This document shows, piece by piece, positions 13,760 through 16,027 of a stretch of 16,027 bases of DNA (its first letter is position 1; every line of letters begins with the position of its first letter). Made by a program: the position numbers and the translations under genes. This DNA comes from Butyricicoccus_A sp964387535. Lineage in GTDB: Bacteria; Bacillota; Clostridia; Oscillospirales; Butyricicoccaceae. The stretch lies in contig CAYLXH010000037.1 of NCBI GenBank assembly GCA_964387535.1, positions 1 to 16,027 of the forward strand, given 5' to 3'. Below the pieces are notes generated by a model. That model was not told where the DNA came from and made no database searches. It saw nothing but the letters and a program-made list of their open reading frames with translations.

Positions 13760-14627
13760 GCCTGTTTCTTCCTCCATTATTGTCAAACGTGCCGTTGAGC
13801 ACCTGCCGGGTTACTTCCGGCATGCCCTGACACAAAATATTCTCTATGATTCCGCTGTCCTTTTGAAGATCCAGCAAGATGTATGCATGATAAGATGCAG
13901 CCAGCGACTGCATCAGAGTGTGCTCCAATCCATCGCGCACCGCCATCAAATCCGGTTCGGAAAGCTGATATCGAAGGCGAACCGGATTGTAGCTTCCTGT
14001 CTCAAAATCATCCGCAAGATCATGGCAGGCATCCAGCAGATAAATCCACCGACCGGTATGATAGAACATTTCTCCCAGCACTCGGCTCTGATCATTGTCC
14101 TCTATCGGAATGGCTTTCCTCAAAATCTGCGCAAACAGATCCGCTGGAACATCCAGCGACGCGGTATTGTTCTGCTGTACCGCATCCAGCTCACGCAGCA
14201 ACTGTCCCGCCGCCTGGTCAAACTCTGGGTTGTCTCGACTCGCTTTGTGGTATCCGCGACGCAGCAATAGCCGCAAGACCCGAGCCGCCAGCCGTTTCCA
14301 ACCTCGTTCATCCGCGACAGAATCCTGCACTTTATGCCAATTTAAAATCACACTGACCGCAGCAGCATGACGGATGCCTTCGCTCTCTTCCGCACATTCC
14401 CGCTTTCGGAAAGGATGTGTCATACACCGCCGTCGGCAGACAGGCCGTCCCGGCATTTCCGCATCCAGTACCACTGCCAGATAGGTGCAATCATAGCTGA
14501 GCAGTGCCGTCTGCATCATACCATAGCGGCTGCGAATGCAGTGGCACAGTCCACAGTACACAGACTGAAACCGTTCCCACTCTCGCACCTTCAATTCTCT
14601 GCGCATTGGCCGGATAAAGCCAAACAT
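13746..14627 (-). CDS. DUF5685 family protein
   Basis: The 293-residue soluble, mostly helical protein matches the DUF5685 pattern, a family of unknown function. It begins MFGFIRPMRRELKVREWERF. It has an N-terminal cysteine group YCGLCHC (Cys25, Cys28, Cys30) and a second group CRRRC plus Cys78 (Cys64, 68, 78), suggesting a bound metal. Two acidic patches follow: D-x3-DE at 102-107, and LLDACHDLADDFETGSYNP (197-215) with Asp199, 203, 206 and 207. AGAGGTG lies 4 nt before the ATG. It heads a three-gene set with the J-domain protein and the membrane protein. The acidic patches faintly recall the aspartate motifs of all-helical isoprenoid synthases, but no enzymatic role is known to me. Confidence 0.88.
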   Translation of the reverse strand: MFGFIRPMRRELKVREWERFQSVYCGLCHCIRSRYGMMQTALLSYDCTYLAVVLDAEMPGRPVCRRRCMTHPFRKRECAEESEGIRHAAAVSVILNWHKVQDSVADERGWKRLAARVLRLLLRRGYHKASRDNPEFDQAAGQLLRELDAVQQNNTASLDVPADLFAQILRKAIPIEDNDQSRVLGEMFYHTGRWIYLLDACHDLADDFETGSYNPVRLRYQLSEPDLMAVRDGLEHTLMQSLAASYHAYILLDLQKDSGIIENILCQGMPEVTRQVLNGTFDNNGGRNRHGSI

Positions 14628-14711
14628 TAGTCACCTCTTCTGTTATTTTAAAGAATTCCAATTATAAAACAATGGATTTCTTTCGTTTTTCTCAAATTAT
14701 TTACAAACACA
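14628..14711 (-). promoter_or_regulatory. AT-rich gap with a possible promoter for the DUF5685 gene set
   Basis: This 84-nt AT-rich gap contains a perfect TATAAT on the gene strand (14661-14666). The only good TTG-type box (TTGAGA, 14690-14695) is 23 nt away, too far for a standard pair. An overlapping TTGTTT-N16-TAAAAT also exists but is weak. No terminator hairpin for the preceding gene is evident, so read-through from the RseC-like gene is possible. Confidence 0.3.
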
Positions 14712-15131
14712 TTACATCGCGCTCGGGGGCACATGGGTCATAACATAGACCGGGTCCGCATGCGTCTTCCGATAATTGTCATATACCTTTGCCAGCCCAA
14801 TTCCCAACGCCAGTCCAGCCACGCCAAACACACCCGGAATACCCGAATGCAGCGATGCCGCGACTCCATAAAACAGGAAAAACAAAACAAATGGAATAAG
14901 ATAAACAATCGCCGCAATGCCCAGCACATTCTTTGTGCTTCCTTCCACCAAAACCAAATCGCCTACTTCGGCCCGAATGGAATTTTTTACTTCAACAAAA
15001 ATCGGCTTTGTATACATCTCTCCACATCCGCCGCATTGGCTGCAATCATGTCCACATGCAGTCTGTCGCTTGATCTGAAGCCGAGCCATATTATGCGGAA
15101 GCAGCTGTGTCACAATTGCTTTCTGCTGCAT
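14712..15131 (-). CDS. RseC/MucC-like membrane protein (SoxR-reducing system family)
   Basis: The 139 residues show an N-terminal cytoplasmic part with a compact cysteine cluster C-x3-C-x2-C-x2-C (Cys26, 30, 33, 36 in CGHDCSQCGGCG). A small beta-rich stretch (VEVKN to GDLVLVEGS) and two membrane segments (about 68-90 and 95-115) follow. This is the RseC/MucC layout; in Escherichia coli RseC belongs with the Rsx complex that reduces SoxR. No rnf/rsx genes are visible here. ATG at 15131 has GGGAGG at 7 nt; an ATG two codons earlier lies too close to that site. It begins 14 nt after the COG2509-type gene, implying co-transcription and a redox link. Confidence 0.85.
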   Translation of the reverse strand: MQQKAIVTQLLPHNMARLQIKRQTACGHDCSQCGGCGEMYTKPIFVEVKNSIRAEVGDLVLVEGSTKNVLGIAAIVYLIPFVLFFLFYGVAASLHSGIPGVFGVAGLALGIGLAKVYDNYRKTHADPVYVMTHVPPSAM

Positions 15132-15138
15132 TTCCATT

Positions 15139-15144
15139 CCTCCC
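15139..15144 (-). promoter_or_regulatory. Shine-Dalgarno deciding the start of the RseC-like gene
   Basis: GGGAGG immediately follows the stop codon of the upstream flavoprotein gene. Two nearby in-frame ATGs compete: 15135-15137 (one base away, too close) and 15129-15131 (7 nt away, good spacing). The second is preferred. Confidence 0.7.
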
Positions 15145-15145
15145 A

Positions 15146-16027
15146 TCATTCGTCCAACGGACGATACTTCGTTAATAATCCCAATGCACAGGTCAGTCCA
15201 TCCACCGCAGCACTCATAATACCGCCTGCATAGCCAGCGCCTTCTCCACACGGAATAAAGCCAGGCAAACCGATACTATACCGGTCTTCCCCGCGAACAA
15301 TACGGATCGGAGACGACGTACGCGTTTCCGGGCCAGTTAGCAACGCATCCGGTGCGTCATATCCTCGAATTTTGCGTCCAAATATACGCAATCCATCCCG
15401 CATCTCGTGTAAAACAAACTCCGGGAGCACCCCTTCCAACGAAGTGTATTCCACCCCCATTGGATATGTCGGTGTGATTCGACCAGGTCCTTTGCTCGCA
15501 CGTCCCTCCAGAAAATCACCAACCTTCTGGCATGGCGCATGATAGCTTCCTGTCGATTGATACGCTGCCTGTTCAATACGTCTCTGGAACTCCATTCCGG
15601 CAAAGACCGACGTCCCATCAAAATCCTCCGGGCCCACCGATACCACAATTGCTGCATTCGCATTGCGCCCATTTCGTGCATGATAACTCATGCCATTGGT
15701 GACAACAGTACGCTCTTCACTCTGCGCTGCAACAACATATCCACCTGGGCACATACAAAACGAATAGCACGCCCGTCCATTTTGACGGTGAGACAGCGTA
15801 TACTCCGCCGGTGGAAGCAATGGATGACCTGCCGCTTTTCCATATCGGGCTCGATCAATGTCCGATTGCAAATGTTCAATGCGCGCCCCGACAGAAAAGG
15901 GTTTTGGCTGCAATACGATGCCGCACTCGTGCAAATGCACAAAAGTATCCCGTGCGCTGTGTCCAATCGCTGCGATAACCTGTTCGCATGCGATCTCCTG
16001 TCCATTGGCATGAATGGCACACAGCTG
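15146..16027 (-). CDS. FAD-dependent dehydrogenase-like protein (COG2509 type), N-terminus cut by window edge
   Basis: The 293 visible C-terminal residues have no start codon of their own; the frame is open to the last base. Visible family features are EQVIAAIGHSARDTF (15-29), SFCMCPGGYVV (89-99) with two cysteines, TNGMSYHARNGRNANAAI, and the C-terminal FAD-binding GFIPCGEGAGYAGGIMSAA. This fits uncharacterised FAD-dependent dehydrogenases of the COG2509 type; the N-terminal FAD-binding Rossmann motif would lie beyond the edge. The substrate is unknown. The RseC-like gene follows after 14 nt, which suggests electron transfer between the two, as inference only. Confidence 0.9.
   Translation of the reverse strand, partial: QLCAIHANGQEIACEQVIAAIGHSARDTFVHLHECGIVLQPKPFSVGARIEHLQSDIDRARYGKAAGHPLLPPAEYTLSHRQNGRACYSFCMCPGGYVVAAQSEERTVVTNGMSYHARNGRNANAAIVVSVGPEDFDGTSVFAGMEFQRRIEQAAYQSTGSYHAPCQKVGDFLEGRASKGPGRITPTYPMGVEYTSLEGVLPEFVLHEMRDGLRIFGRKIRGYDAPDALLTGPETRTSSPIRIVRGEDRYSIGLPGFIPCGEGAGYAGGIMSAAVDGLTCALGLLTKYRPLDE

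Noticed and set aside
13088..13786. CIRCE or other heat-shock operator near the J-domain gene
   Set aside because: No TTAGCACTC/GAGTGCTAA-type inverted repeat was found around this gene or upstream of DUF5685.

Overview
This window is a compact chromosomal segment from a low-to-mid G+C Gram-positive bacterium. All thirteen complete genes and the two edge-truncated genes lie on the minus strand. The order yicC/yloC - remA - gmk - rpoZ - coaBC - priA - def - fmt - (zinc peptidase) - rsmB - rlmN - PP2C phosphatase - PASTA kinase matches the well-known Bacillus subtilis/Clostridia housekeeping cluster. The accessory genes (DUF5685, a J-domain protein with a cysteine tail, and a YugP-type zinc peptidase between fmt and rsmB) and the kinase HQD motif point to Clostridia, perhaps an Oscillospiraceae or Butyricicoccaceae relative. 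The family-level placement is inference only.

Read in the direction of transcription, from high to low coordinates, there are three blocks. (1) 16027-14712: the C-terminal part of a COG2509-type FAD-dependent protein, followed two dozen bases later by an RseC-like membrane protein with a four-cysteine cluster. (2) 14627-12606: a three-gene set made of a DUF5685 protein, a J-domain/repeat protein and a small polytopic membrane protein. It ends in a hairpin terminator that holds the last stop codon in its loop. (3) From a strong sigma-A-like promoter (TTGACG-N18-TATAAT, 12510-12539) to the left edge: an apparently continuous operon of twelve genes from yicC to the Ser/Thr kinase. Gaps are short or negative throughout, and most genes have clear Shine-Dalgarno sequences.

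Block 3 combines RNA turnover (YicC), biofilm/matrix regulation (RemA), nucleotide supply (Gmk), RNA polymerase omega, CoA synthesis (CoaBC), replication restart (PriA), translation initiation and N-terminal processing (Fmt, Def), rRNA methylation (RsmB, RlmN) and a phospho-signalling pair (PP2C phosphatase and PASTA kinase). Several starts differ from the longest open frame: TTG for yicC and remA, GTG for rsmB and the small membrane protein, and internal ATGs for def, gmk, rpoZ, the phosphatase, the J-protein and the RseC-like gene.

I see no tRNA, rRNA, CRISPR array, insertion sequence, prophage or obvious horizontally acquired island. No gene-free stretch exceeds 300 bases; the longest, 12437-12605, holds the operon boundary. 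The least understood part is block 2, where an uncharacterised cysteine- and aspartate-rich helical protein is translationally coupled to a J-domain protein.
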